From Bacteroidia bacterium (GTDB taxonomy: Bacteria > Bacteroidota > Bacteroidia > Flavobacteriales > Flavobacteriaceae): a stretch of 64,000 bases of DNA. The position numbers were made by a program, and so were the translations under genes. Below the pieces are notes generated by a model. It did not search any database. It had not been told where the DNA came from and saw nothing but the letters and a program-made list of their open reading frames with translations. The stretch spans positions 124,001-188,000 of the forward strand of contig JAUIBP010000005.1 in the NCBI GenBank assembly GCA_030427735.1, in the 5' to 3' direction. Shown in pieces: positions 9,932-17,002 of the stretch (positions within the stretch are counted from its first letter, which is position 1; each line of letters begins with the position of its first letter).

Positions 9932-11119
9932 TTAGTCTAAAATTTCAGTTACCTGACCAGCACCTACTGTACGACCACCTTCACGGATTGCGAAACGTAA
10001 ACCAACGTTCATTGCAATAGTGCTAAGTAATTCTACAGTAATAGTTAAGTTATCACCAGGCATTACCATTTCTACTCCGTCAGGTAATTGGATAGTTCCA
10101 GTTACGTCAGTTGTACGTACGTAGAACTGTGGACGGTAGTTGTTATGGAATGGAGTGTGACGTCCACCTTCTTCTTTTTTAAGGATATAAACCTCAGCCT
10201 TAAATTTAGCGTGTGGAGTTACAGAACCAGGCTTAGTAATTACCATACCTCTTTTGATTTGTTCTTTATCGATACCTCTTAATAAGATACCAACGTTATC
10301 TCCAGCTTCACCTCTATCTAATATTTTACGGAACATTTCAACTCCAGTAATAGTAGAAGTTAATTTCTCAGCACCCATACCGATAATTTCAACAGCATCT
10401 CCTGTGTTAGCTACACCAGTTTCGATACGTCCAGTTGCTACTGTACCACGACCTGTAATAGAGAATACGTCTTCGATAGGCATTAAGAAAGGCTTATCTA
10501 CATCACGCTCTGGTAATTCGATCCAGTTATCAACAGCATCCATTAATTCCATTACTGTATCAACCCATTTTTGCTCACCATTTAAAGCTCCTAAAGCAGA
10601 TCCAGATACAACAGGTCCATTGTCACCATCGTACTCATAGAAGTTTAATAAATCTCTAACTTCCATATCTACTAATTCTAAAAGCTCTTCATCGTCAACC
10701 ATATCAACTTTGTTTAAGAAAACAACGATACGAGGAATACCTACCTGACGACCTAATAAGATGTGTTCACGAGTTTGTGGCATTGGACCATCTGTAGCAG
10801 CAACTACTAAGATAGCACCATCCATTTGCGCAGCACCAGTTACCATGTTCTTTACGTAATCCGCGTGACCTGGACAGTCAACGTGAGCATAGTGACGGTT
10901 AGCTGTAGAATATTCAACGTGAGATGTATTAATAGTAATACCTCTTTCTTTTTCTTCTGGAGCGTTATCGATAGAATCGAAACTTCTCAATTCTGATAAA
11001 CCAGCGTTAGCTAATACTGTAGTAATAGCAGCTGTTAAAGTTGTTTTACCGTGATCTACGTGTCCAATAGTACCTATATTTAAGTGTGGTTTGGAACGAT
11101 CAAAAGTTGCCTTTGCCAT
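9932..11119 (-). CDS. tuf: Elongation factor Tu
   Basis: GTPase that delivers aminoacyl-tRNA to the ribosome; 395 residues. The G domain shows GHVDHGKTT (P-loop, about residue 19), the switch I region [23 protein letters not shown] and NKVD. Domains 2 and 3 are complete, ending [15 protein letters not shown]. It is the only tuf copy in this window and lies downstream of four tRNA genes, as tufB does in E. coli. The 60-base leader from tRNA-Thr(GGT) has no promoter of the Bacteroidota type, so it is probably co-transcribed with the tRNAs. Confidence 0.99.
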   Translation of the reverse strand: MAKATFDRSKPHLNIGTIGHVDHGKTTLTAAITTVLANAGLSELRSFDSIDNAPEEKERGITINTSHVEYSTANRHYAHVDCPGHADYVKNMVTGAAQMDGAILVVAATDGPMPQTREHILLGRQVGIPRIVVFLNKVDMVDDEELLELVDMEVRDLLNFYEYDGDNGPVVSGSALGALNGEQKWVDTVMELMDAVDNWIELPERDVDKPFLMPIEDVFSITGRGTVATGRIETGVANTGDAVEIIGMGAEKLTSTITGVEMFRKILDRGEAGDNVGILLRGIDKEQIKRGMVITKPGSVTPHAKFKAEVYILKKEEGGRHTPFHNNYRPQFYVRTTDVTGTIQLPDGVEMVMPGDNLTITVELLSTIAMNVGLRFAIREGGRTVGAGQVTEILD

Positions 11120-11180
11120 GTTTTAAAATTTAATCTTAGTTATATAATAATATTAGTGTATACTTATTATGTCTTACTTG

Positions 11181-11252
11181 AGCCAATGACGAGATTTGAA
11201 CTCGTGACCTCTTCCTTACCAAGGAAACGCTCTACCCCTGAGCTACACCGGC
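11181..11252 (-). tRNA. tRNA-Thr (anticodon GGT)
   Basis: 72-base cloverleaf on the minus strand: GCCGGTG/CATTGGC acceptor (two G-U pairs), anticodon loop TTGGTAA (GGT), T-loop GTTCAAATC, discriminator T. It is the last tRNA before tuf. Confidence 0.95.
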
Positions 11253-11261
11253 TTAAAATTG

Positions 11262-11334
11262 AGCGGGAGACCGGGTTCGAACCGGCGACATTCAGCTTGG
11301 AAGGCTGACGCTCTACCAACTGAGCTACTCCCGC
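11262..11334 (-). tRNA. tRNA-Gly (anticodon TCC)
   Basis: 73-base cloverleaf on the minus strand: acceptor GCGGGAG/CTCCCGC, anticodon loop CTTCCAA (TCC), T-loop GTTCGAACC, discriminator T. Nine bases separate it from tRNA-Thr(GGT). Confidence 0.97.
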
Positions 11335-11352
11335 AAATTTTTCATGTTTTAA

Positions 11353-11396
11353 GGATTCACTCGCAAGCTAGTGCATCCGTAAGGGTGACCCCTTAC
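11353..11396 (-). other. Two GC-rich hairpins in the tRNA-Tyr to tRNA-Gly spacer
   Basis: The 124-base spacer between two tRNAs holds GGAT-T-CACT / AGTG-C-ATCC (8 pairs, one mismatch, 8-base loop) directly followed by GTAAGGG / CCCTTAC (7 pairs, loop TGAC). Both are well above local GC content. There is no T-arm or anticodon pattern, so it is not a further tRNA. Confidence 0.5.
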
Positions 11397-11458
11397 CAAA
11401 ATTTCAAAACAAAGTTTTACAAAAATATTTTTTTGACACCTTTTTATTTGAAATTTCG

Positions 11459-11540
<82 letters not shown>

Positions 11541-11573
11541 GATTATAAAAATTTCACTCTTTTAAAGAACTTG

Positions 11574-11647
11574 AGCCGATGGAGGGACTCGAACCCACGA
11601 CCTGCTGATTACAAATCAGCTGCTCTAGCCAGCTGAGCTACATCGGC
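11574..11647 (-). tRNA. tRNA-Thr (anticodon TGT)
   Basis: 74-base cloverleaf on the minus strand: acceptor GCCGATG/CATCGGC, anticodon loop TTTGTAA (TGT), T-loop GTTCGAGTC, discriminator T. It is the first gene of the tRNA-tuf transcription unit. Confidence 0.97.
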
Positions 11648-11668
11648 TTTTTAAACTTTTTTCACCAC

Positions 11669-11696
11669 AAAAAAAGCCCGCTATTTCTAACGGACT
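11669..11696 (-). terminator. Rho-independent terminator after hpf, overlapping the tRNA operon start
   Basis: On the minus strand AGTCCGTT pairs with AGCGGGCT (8 pairs, two G-U) across a 6-base loop and is followed by at least six T. It ends transcription arriving from hpf. Its first arm lies where transcription from the tRNA promoter (11698-11727) should begin, so that promoter's transcripts would lack part of the stem. Confidence 0.75.
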
Positions 11697-11697
11697 G

Positions 11698-11727
11698 CAA
11701 ATGTATATATTTATTCTTTTATTCAAA
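11698..11727 (-). promoter_or_regulatory. Promoter of the tRNA-tuf-ribosomal protein operon
   Basis: On the minus strand TTTG, 18 bases, then TACATTTG: an exact match to the Bacteroidota housekeeping promoter (TTTG at -33, TAnnTTTG at -7). It begins right after the hpf stop codon and fires about 45 bases before tRNA-Thr(TGT). Confidence 0.75.
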
Positions 11728-11748
11728 ACATTTTTTCAAATATTTTTA

Positions 11749-12051
11749 TCATAAATACGTTTTTAATTTCTCTTTTCGCTTTTTTAGTTGTCTTTCTAAC
11801 GATGCAGCTGCACAATCGGCTCCTTCTTCAAAAGATTTGCATTGTTTTTTTACCATAAAACTATCACCGGGAACATTAACTCTAGCTTCAAAAATTTTAT
11901 TCTCTTTATCGCTGGTATTTTCCACCTTTAAATAAACATCGGAACTAATGACCTTATCGTAAAAAAGGTCTAACTTATCCATTCGCTTTTGAATAAAGTC
12001 TATCAATTTTTTATCTGCTGTAAAATTGACTGATTGCATGTTTACTTTCAT
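11749..12051 (-). CDS. hpf: Ribosome hibernation-promoting factor, short form (HPF/RaiA family)
   Basis: Binds the decoding centre of idle ribosomes in stationary phase or starvation. The 100 residues (MKVNMQSVNFTADKKLIDFIQ...) fit one beta-alpha-beta-beta-beta-alpha domain, with the basic C-terminal tail QLKKRKEKLKTYL expected for 16S rRNA contact; the long-form C-terminal dimerisation domain is absent. It is 42 bases downstream of the recombinase gene, probably one transcript, and ends at a strong terminator before the tRNA operon. Family assignment is firm; the choice between HPF and RaiA (YfiA) names is not possible from length alone. Confidence 0.88.
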   Translation of the reverse strand: MKVNMQSVNFTADKKLIDFIQKRMDKLDLFYDKVISSDVYLKVENTSDKENKIFEARVNVPGDSFMVKKQCKSFEEGADCAAASLERQLKKRKEKLKTYL

Positions 12052-12093
12052 ACTTCTTAATTTTAATATTAAACAATAGGTGATTTCGTTCTA

Positions 12094-12981
12094 TTAACTA
12101 TTTCTAGGATGTGCATTTAAATACACTTTTTTTAACTCTGAAATACTATTGTGCGTATACACTTGTGTCGACGCCAGACTGGAATGCCCAAGGAGTTCTT
12201 TTACAGCATTCAAATCTGCACCTTGATTGAGTAAATGAGTTGCAAACGAGTGCCTTAAAATATGCGGGCTCTTTTTTACTTTAGAAGATGCTAAACTAAA
12301 ATAGTTATTTATTATTCTGTAAACAAGTGTTTCGTAAACTTTAACGCCCTTTTGTGTTAAAAACATTTGAGCGCTATCTTGTATTACCGGTAACTGTTTA
12401 CGTACGTTTAAATATTGCTTGATATGTTTTATAACCGAAGGCAATAAAGGCACTAACCGCTCTTTGTTTCGCTTTCCTAAAACTTTTAAGGTGTTTTCTT
12501 CTAAATTAAAATCGGAAATTTTTAATTGAATAAGTTCTATACGACGTATACCTGTAGAGTAAAATAATTCTATTATAAGCTTATCTCTTACCCCTTCAAA
12601 ACTGTCATCAAAATTAAAATCGTCTAGCACAGTTGTCATTTCCTTGTTGGAAAATGGTACTTGTATTTTTTTTTCGACTTTTAATGCTTTATGTTTTGCT
12701 AAAGGGTTATTACCTACCTCACCTATCTTTAACAAAAACTTGTAATAGGTGTTTAATGCAGAAACCTTTCTATTTATACTTCTGTTAGATAGACCTTGTT
12801 CCACCAAACTCACAATCCATTGCCGTATGTAATGATAAGACACTTGATTTGGCGAACTTAAATTGTATTCGGTATTTAAGAACTCGAAAAAAGTTTCTAA
12901 ATCTTTTTGATATGCATTTACCGTTAATTGAGCATATTTCTTTTCTAACAATAAATAATCTGTGAAGGCTTTTAGACTCAT
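12094..12981 (-). CDS. Tyrosine recombinase, XerC/XerD family
   Basis: Site-specific recombinase expected to resolve chromosome dimers at dif. The 295 residues have an N-terminal SAM-like core-binding domain (about 1-85, MSLKAFTDYLLLEKKYA) and a catalytic domain with the full R-K-H-R-H-Y set: Arg in STGIRRIEL, Lys in LGKRNKERLVPL, HILRHSFATH, LLGHSSLASTQVYTH with the nucleophile Tyr. Size and the absence of phage genes nearby favour a chromosomal Xer rather than an integrase. Whether it acts as XerC or XerD cannot be told. It lies between rpsU and hpf. Confidence 0.9.
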   Translation of the reverse strand: MSLKAFTDYLLLEKKYAQLTVNAYQKDLETFFEFLNTEYNLSSPNQVSYHYIRQWIVSLVEQGLSNRSINRKVSALNTYYKFLLKIGEVGNNPLAKHKALKVEKKIQVPFSNKEMTTVLDDFNFDDSFEGVRDKLIIELFYSTGIRRIELIQLKISDFNLEENTLKVLGKRNKERLVPLLPSVIKHIKQYLNVRKQLPVIQDSAQMFLTQKGVKVYETLVYRIINNYFSLASSKVKKSPHILRHSFATHLLNQGADLNAVKELLGHSSLASTQVYTHNSISELKKVYLNAHPRNS

Positions 12982-13045
12982 AAACTTTTATTCTGTTTAT
13001 GCTAATATACTAACTTTAAAACAGGGTGATTGTTAAAAATATGGC

Positions 13046-13074
13046 AAAAAAAAAATCCTGCTAGGCAGGATTTT
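13046..13074 (-). terminator. Terminator of rpsU
   Basis: Ten-pair perfect stem AAAATCCTGC / GCAGGATTTT with a 3-base loop, followed on the minus strand by a run of nine T (13046-13054 on the plus strand are A). It lies 22 bases after the rpsU stop codon. Confidence 0.88.
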
Positions 13075-13095
13075 ATATTATTGGAGTTTCAAGAT

Positions 13096-13290
13096 TTATA
13101 TTTCTTCTTGATCTCTTAAAGACTGAACATATTGAGCTTTTTGAATTTGTGCTCTACGTGCTACAGAAGGTTTTGTAAACTGCTTACGTGCTTGTAATTG
13201 ACGCTTTGTACCAGTTCTATCAAACTTACGCTTGTAACGCTTTAACGCTCTATCTATATTTTCTCCTTCTTTAATTGGTATTATTAACAT
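13096..13290 (-). CDS. rpsU: 30S ribosomal protein S21
   Basis: Small-subunit protein near the 3' end of 16S rRNA. The 64 residues start MLIIPIKEGENIDRALKRYK; a further nine in-frame codons upstream overlap the Shine-Dalgarno and are rejected. In Flavobacteriia bS21, with bS18 and bS6, covers the anti-Shine-Dalgarno sequence, and Tyr54 is reported as a contact residue; residue 54 here is Tyr (QKAQYVQSL). The gene has its own promoter, an unusually strong Shine-Dalgarno and its own terminator, so it is a single-gene unit suited to autoregulation. Confidence 0.96.
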   Translation of the reverse strand: MLIIPIKEGENIDRALKRYKRKFDRTGTKRQLQARKQFTKPSVARRAQIQKAQYVQSLRDQEEI

Positions 13291-13310
13291 AGTCCTTAAC
13301 CTCCTCTCTT
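13291..13310 (-). promoter_or_regulatory. Strong Shine-Dalgarno site of rpsU
   Basis: Minus strand AAGAGAGGAGGTTAAGGACT precedes ATG; GAGGAGGT is closely complementary to the 16S 3' end, with 9 bases between GGAGG and ATG. No other gene here has a comparable site. A strong site on this one gene is reported for Flavobacteriia and proposed to let bS21 sense its own abundance. Confidence 0.85.
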
Positions 13311-13325
13311 TTAGCATTCGGGCTG

Positions 13326-13355
13326 CAAATATAACAACTAATTTTTTATGAACAA
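13326..13355 (-). promoter_or_regulatory. rpsU promoter
   Basis: On the minus strand TTG, 19 bases, then TATATTTG, matching the Bacteroidota -33/-7 elements; the predicted start is about 30 bases before the rpsU ATG. Confidence 0.7.
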
Positions 13356-13389
13356 CTAAAAATATGTTTTATTTACCCGAAGCCTATTT

Positions 13390-14817
13390 TTAATCTTTAT
13401 ACAAGGTAGAACGCTGGGTTAAATCCTTTATTAATTGTTCATCTTCTTCACTCTCTAACAATGTGTTATAGTTATTCCAAAACGATTTATCATATGGTTT
13501 TTTCGAAAAAATGTCTGGGTCCCAAGTTCCCTGCAAAGCATGCGATACTTGTTCTGGATCTACTATTATTTCGGTAAACAACACCTCTTGTACAGCGTAA
13601 TAATACCTTTCGTCTTTGTTATAAGCTGCGGCTTCTTCATCTGTTTTTCCTTCAGAAGGTTTTATCCCCACATTAACCAATTTTGGTGTTTCGTAATATA
13701 AATAATTAGGATACATTTTGTCTTGGTACTCCATATAAGTAACTACAAGTTTATGATTGGTTTGCGTACCGTATAATGTTTTACTTCTACTTTTTTGCAC
13801 TGGCGATGCTGCCACTAAATTATATTCTATTTTTTTTATGGCATAATTATCCCAATAAATATAAATCCATCCATCAGCTTTATAACCATCGTTATAAATA
13901 CCTTTAGTATCTAAATTTACGTAATCTTGGCCGCCTTCAATTTTAATTTTATAAATCTTCCGTTCGTTATCTACCAAAACGGTATCTAAAGCAAATAAAT
14001 GATTTTCGAGTACACGTTCTCCAAACAAGGCTTTTGGTAAACTATTATTTCTTAGCACATTTAATTTTCCTAAAAACAAACTTTCCAAACCATTGGTTCT
14101 GCTATCATTCCATTTAATCGCCCGAATTAAAGATTCTGTTTTAATGGTATCGCGCTTTAAATTTTTGGCCTGTAAATCTTTTACACCTTTTTCCTGTTTT
14201 AAATACGCAGTATACACCAACAAGCTATCTACATCTCTTAAATCGTAGCTCTTGCGCATTTGGTCTACATTTATTTTTAAATTTTGATTTGGGTTAGAAG
14301 TGAATGCCGAATCGTATAAGGTTATTGCGCTTTCTATAAGCCACTTAAATTCCTTGGTATTACGCTCTTTATAACGTAAAAAACCTTTTTCTAAATACGG
14401 CTGCTCTGGAAAATTATCAGAAAGTTTTTCGAGCGCTTTTAAAACAATATCGTTTGCTGTTTTAGGTCGTGTATCGGCAACCAACAAAACTTCATCTAAA
14501 GCAGCAACCTCTTCTTCGAGATATATAATTTCGGAATTATCGAATTCACTTATTGGCAACTTAAAACTCTTATAGCCTATCGAAGAAACCACCAATGTAT
14601 CTGTTTTAAACTCGTTGGGCACCACAAGTACAAATTTACCATCGGCATTACTAATTGTTCCCGTAGTCGTATTTTTAATGTAAATGCTCGCGCTTTCTAC
14701 CGGAAGCATGGTATTAAAATCTAAAATCTGATTTTTTAACTCGGTTTGCCCGGAAGCAAAAAAAGAATATAAAATAAAGCTTAGAGTGAAAATTGGTTTT
14801 AAACTGAAACGCTTCAT
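13390..14817 (-). CDS. Secreted CarboxypepD-regulatory-like domain protein
   Basis: Function unknown. The 475 residues begin with a signal peptide (MKRFSLKPIFTLSFILYSFFASG, cleavage near residue 23), then one beta-sandwich repeat of the carboxypeptidase D regulatory-like type at about residues 28-95 (ILDFNTMLPVESASIYIKN, NADGKFVL, VSSIGYKS). The rest is rich in beta structure and ends in a charged tail with no membrane anchor. Similar proteins in Flavobacteriaceae are periplasmic or outer-membrane associated. It lies 91 bases after the acyl-CoA dehydrogenase gene with a possible terminator in between, so it may have its own promoter. Confidence 0.75.
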   Translation of the reverse strand: MKRFSLKPIFTLSFILYSFFASGQTELKNQILDFNTMLPVESASIYIKNTTTGTISNADGKFVLVVPNEFKTDTLVVSSIGYKSFKLPISEFDNSEIIYLEEEVAALDEVLLVADTRPKTANDIVLKALEKLSDNFPEQPYLEKGFLRYKERNTKEFKWLIESAITLYDSAFTSNPNQNLKINVDQMRKSYDLRDVDSLLVYTAYLKQEKGVKDLQAKNLKRDTIKTESLIRAIKWNDSRTNGLESLFLGKLNVLRNNSLPKALFGERVLENHLFALDTVLVDNERKIYKIKIEGGQDYVNLDTKGIYNDGYKADGWIYIYWDNYAIKKIEYNLVAASPVQKSRSKTLYGTQTNHKLVVTYMEYQDKMYPNYLYYETPKLVNVGIKPSEGKTDEEAAAYNKDERYYYAVQEVLFTEIIVDPEQVSHALQGTWDPDIFSKKPYDKSFWNNYNTLLESEEDEQLIKDLTQRSTLYKD

Positions 14818-14844
14818 ATATATTCTCTTTTTTTTAGTTGATGA

Positions 14845-14875
14845 AAAAATAGTCCTAATACTTTAAACTATTTTT
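14845..14875 (-). terminator. AT-rich inverted repeat after the acyl-CoA dehydrogenase gene
   Basis: AAAAATAGT / ACTATTTTT, 9 pairs with a 13-base loop, followed by T on either strand. A weak terminator is likely. Confidence 0.4.
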
Positions 14876-14908
14876 CGAAGATATTATTTTATCATCTAAA
14901 TCTAATCA

Positions 14909-16078
14909 TTAATTTGTTGCCGGCTTATAATCCTTCTTGTCTAAAATCATTTTAGCAATAATCTCTCGAAGGATTTCAGAAGTTCCTCCGCCTATAGGCC
15001 CTAGTCTGCTATCGCGTAATAATCTTGCCATTGGGTAGTCCTCCATATAACCATAACCTCCTAAAAACTGAAGACATTGATAAATAACATCGTCTGCCAT
15101 TTTAGTGGATTTTAGTTTAGACATGGTAGCTTCCTTAACCACATACTCCCCCTGATTTAAACGATAAGCCACCGTATAATTAAACGTTTTACAAAGCGTC
15201 ATATCTGTATACAAATCGGCAAAAGTATGTCGCAATGCTTGAAATTGATCTATACTCTTACCAAAGGCTTTACGTTCTTTCATATAGTTTTGGGCATACT
15301 CTAAAGCATATTCTGCTCTTGCATGGGCATTTATCCCCATAATTAACCGCTCTAAAGCAAAATGCTGCATGATATAAGGAAATCCTTTACCTTCCTCCCC
15401 CATTAAATGAGATTCTGGAATTACAACATTATCGAAAGCTATTTCTGCAGTATCGCTTGCTCTCCAACCTAACTTATCTAATTTCGTAGCAGAAATACCT
15501 GGTGTATCTCTATCTACCACAAAAATGCTTATTCCTTTATGTGGTTCTTCAACATTGGTCTTTGCCGCAACCACCAAATAATCGCTGTAAACACCATTGG
15601 TAATAAAAGTCTTAGATCCGTTTAGCACATATGTATTGCCTTCTTTAACAGCAGTTGTTCGCATACCTGCAACATCGCTACCACCAAAGGGTTCGGTTAT
15701 ACACAAGCACCCTATTTTATCGCCAGAAATACTAGGCACCAAATAGTTTTGTTTTATAAGTTCATCGCCTTCTTTATTTATATGCGTCATGGCCAAATAG
15801 GCATGTGCCCACATTGCAGCTGCAAAACCACACGAATTAATTTTTTGTAATTCTTCTAAAAAGATTACGGTATAAAACAAATCTAAATTTAATCCGCCAT
15901 AAGCTTCAGGATAAGCAAGTCCGAAAAACCCCATATCCCCAAATTTCTTCCAGATAAAACGTTCTATAGTTCCTGTTTTCTCCCACTTTTCTATATGTGG
16001 CACCACCTCTTTTTTAAGAAAATCTTGTAGGCTTTTTCTAAACAGTTCGTGCTCTTCGGTGAAGTACATCGTATTCAT
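14909..16078 (-). CDS. Acyl-CoA dehydrogenase family protein
   Basis: FAD-dependent oxidation of an acyl-CoA to the 2-enoyl-CoA; substrate not determined. The 389 residues show the N-terminal helical domain, the FAD-binding ITEPFGGSDVAGM segment (about residue 130) and the C-terminal ERKAFGKSIDQFQALR and GGTSEILREIIAKMIL signatures. At the position where short/medium-chain enzymes have the YEGT catalytic glutamate this protein has IGGGT, but the helix-G glutamate used by long-chain and isovaleryl-CoA enzymes is present in FALERLIMG, so an active enzyme of that type is likely. It lies 36 bases after the helix-hairpin-helix gene. Confidence 0.9.
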   Translation of the reverse strand: MNTMYFTEEHELFRKSLQDFLKKEVVPHIEKWEKTGTIERFIWKKFGDMGFFGLAYPEAYGGLNLDLFYTVIFLEELQKINSCGFAAAMWAHAYLAMTHINKEGDELIKQNYLVPSISGDKIGCLCITEPFGGSDVAGMRTTAVKEGNTYVLNGSKTFITNGVYSDYLVVAAKTNVEEPHKGISIFVVDRDTPGISATKLDKLGWRASDTAEIAFDNVVIPESHLMGEEGKGFPYIMQHFALERLIMGINAHARAEYALEYAQNYMKERKAFGKSIDQFQALRHTFADLYTDMTLCKTFNYTVAYRLNQGEYVVKEATMSKLKSTKMADDVIYQCLQFLGGYGYMEDYPMARLLRDSRLGPIGGGTSEILREIIAKMILDKKDYKPATN

Positions 16079-16114
16079 ATAATGATGTTTGTTGTATTGA
16101 AAACAATACGAAAA

Positions 16115-16993
16115 TTAATCGAGCGCCAAATATAACTTAATTATATCGATTTTCTGAACAGGAAAGTTCTTTACTTTTAGTAATTCGTCTAAATTTGAAA
16201 ATCCTTCACGAAGTGTACGTTCTTCTATAATATTATGGGCTAACGGATAATCTATATGCTGAATTGTAACTAACTCGTTTAGCGTTGCAGTATTAAGATT
16301 GATTTTTTTAACAACACGCGGACTCTTAACGGTAAACCGTTGGGTAATCTGTTTTATAGTTTCTGGTGTTAAACCATACACATCCTGTAACTGAATATCG
16401 TCTATAAAACCACCATCAAAAGACGCTCTAAATTTTACAATACGTTCGGATAGTTTTTCGCCAACGCCATAAACTTGCTGTAATTGCATTGCACTTGCGG
16501 TGTTTAAATCGCTTTTCTCTGCAAAAGACAAATTACGCTTTGTAGATGCCTGCTTATAGCCTGACTGATTTTCTGTTTGGCGCACCCAATCGGGAAACTT
16601 AAAATAGGGCGACAATTCTTGAAGCAAACTATCTGAAACCCCAGTAACCTTTTGAAAATCTTCGGCCGAGTTCACCCATTTATTTTCGCGTCTGTACGCT
16701 AATAGGTTATCAATTTCTTCATTGCTCATTCCTAATGTATATCCTTTAAAATCGGTAATGTAGTTAGGATTAAAAGGAAATAACTTAGGCTTGATGTCTT
16801 TTAAAGTCTGCTGTTTTAAAGAATCGACCTCTAAATTATAAGTGTGTAGCGCATCATCATTAATCAATTTGGGTGCGGTTGGCCACACGATCACAACATA
16901 AATGCTTTGAAGCACTATAATTAAAAATAGCAATAAAAAAATCCCATATCGTTGTTTATTGGTAAACGCGATATGGGATGTTTTTATTTTCAT
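16115..16993 (-). CDS. Membrane-anchored helix-hairpin-helix protein (ComEA-like)
   Basis: One N-terminal membrane helix (about residues 15-36) followed by a periplasmic part with three helix-hairpin-helix modules: SAEDFQKVTGVSDSLLQELS, LNTASAMQLQQVYGVGEKLS and LNTATLNELVTIQHIDYPLA. Such modules bind DNA without sequence specificity in ComEA, which takes up DNA in competent bacteria; this longer three-module form is common in Flavobacteriia and its role there is not established. The gene lies 9 bases after the AGCS transporter gene, suggesting one transcript, although the two functions have no obvious link. Confidence 0.8.
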   Translation of the reverse strand: MKIKTSHIAFTNKQRYGIFLLLFLIIVLQSIYVVIVWPTAPKLINDDALHTYNLEVDSLKQQTLKDIKPKLFPFNPNYITDFKGYTLGMSNEEIDNLLAYRRENKWVNSAEDFQKVTGVSDSLLQELSPYFKFPDWVRQTENQSGYKQASTKRNLSFAEKSDLNTASAMQLQQVYGVGEKLSERIVKFRASFDGGFIDDIQLQDVYGLTPETIKQITQRFTVKSPRVVKKINLNTATLNELVTIQHIDYPLAHNIIEERTLREGFSNLDELLKVKNFPVQKIDIIKLYLALD

Positions 16994-17002
16994 TCGTTTA
17001 TA

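Noticed and set aside
12094-12981. Recombinase gene as a mobile element integrase
   Set aside because: Chromosomal Xer size and motifs; no phage or element genes, and no repeats flanking the nearby tRNAs.
16094-16109. GTATTG-4-CAATAC in the gap before the acyl-CoA dehydrogenase gene
   Set aside because: A 6-pair repeat in AT-rich sequence is expected by chance; no second copy was seen.
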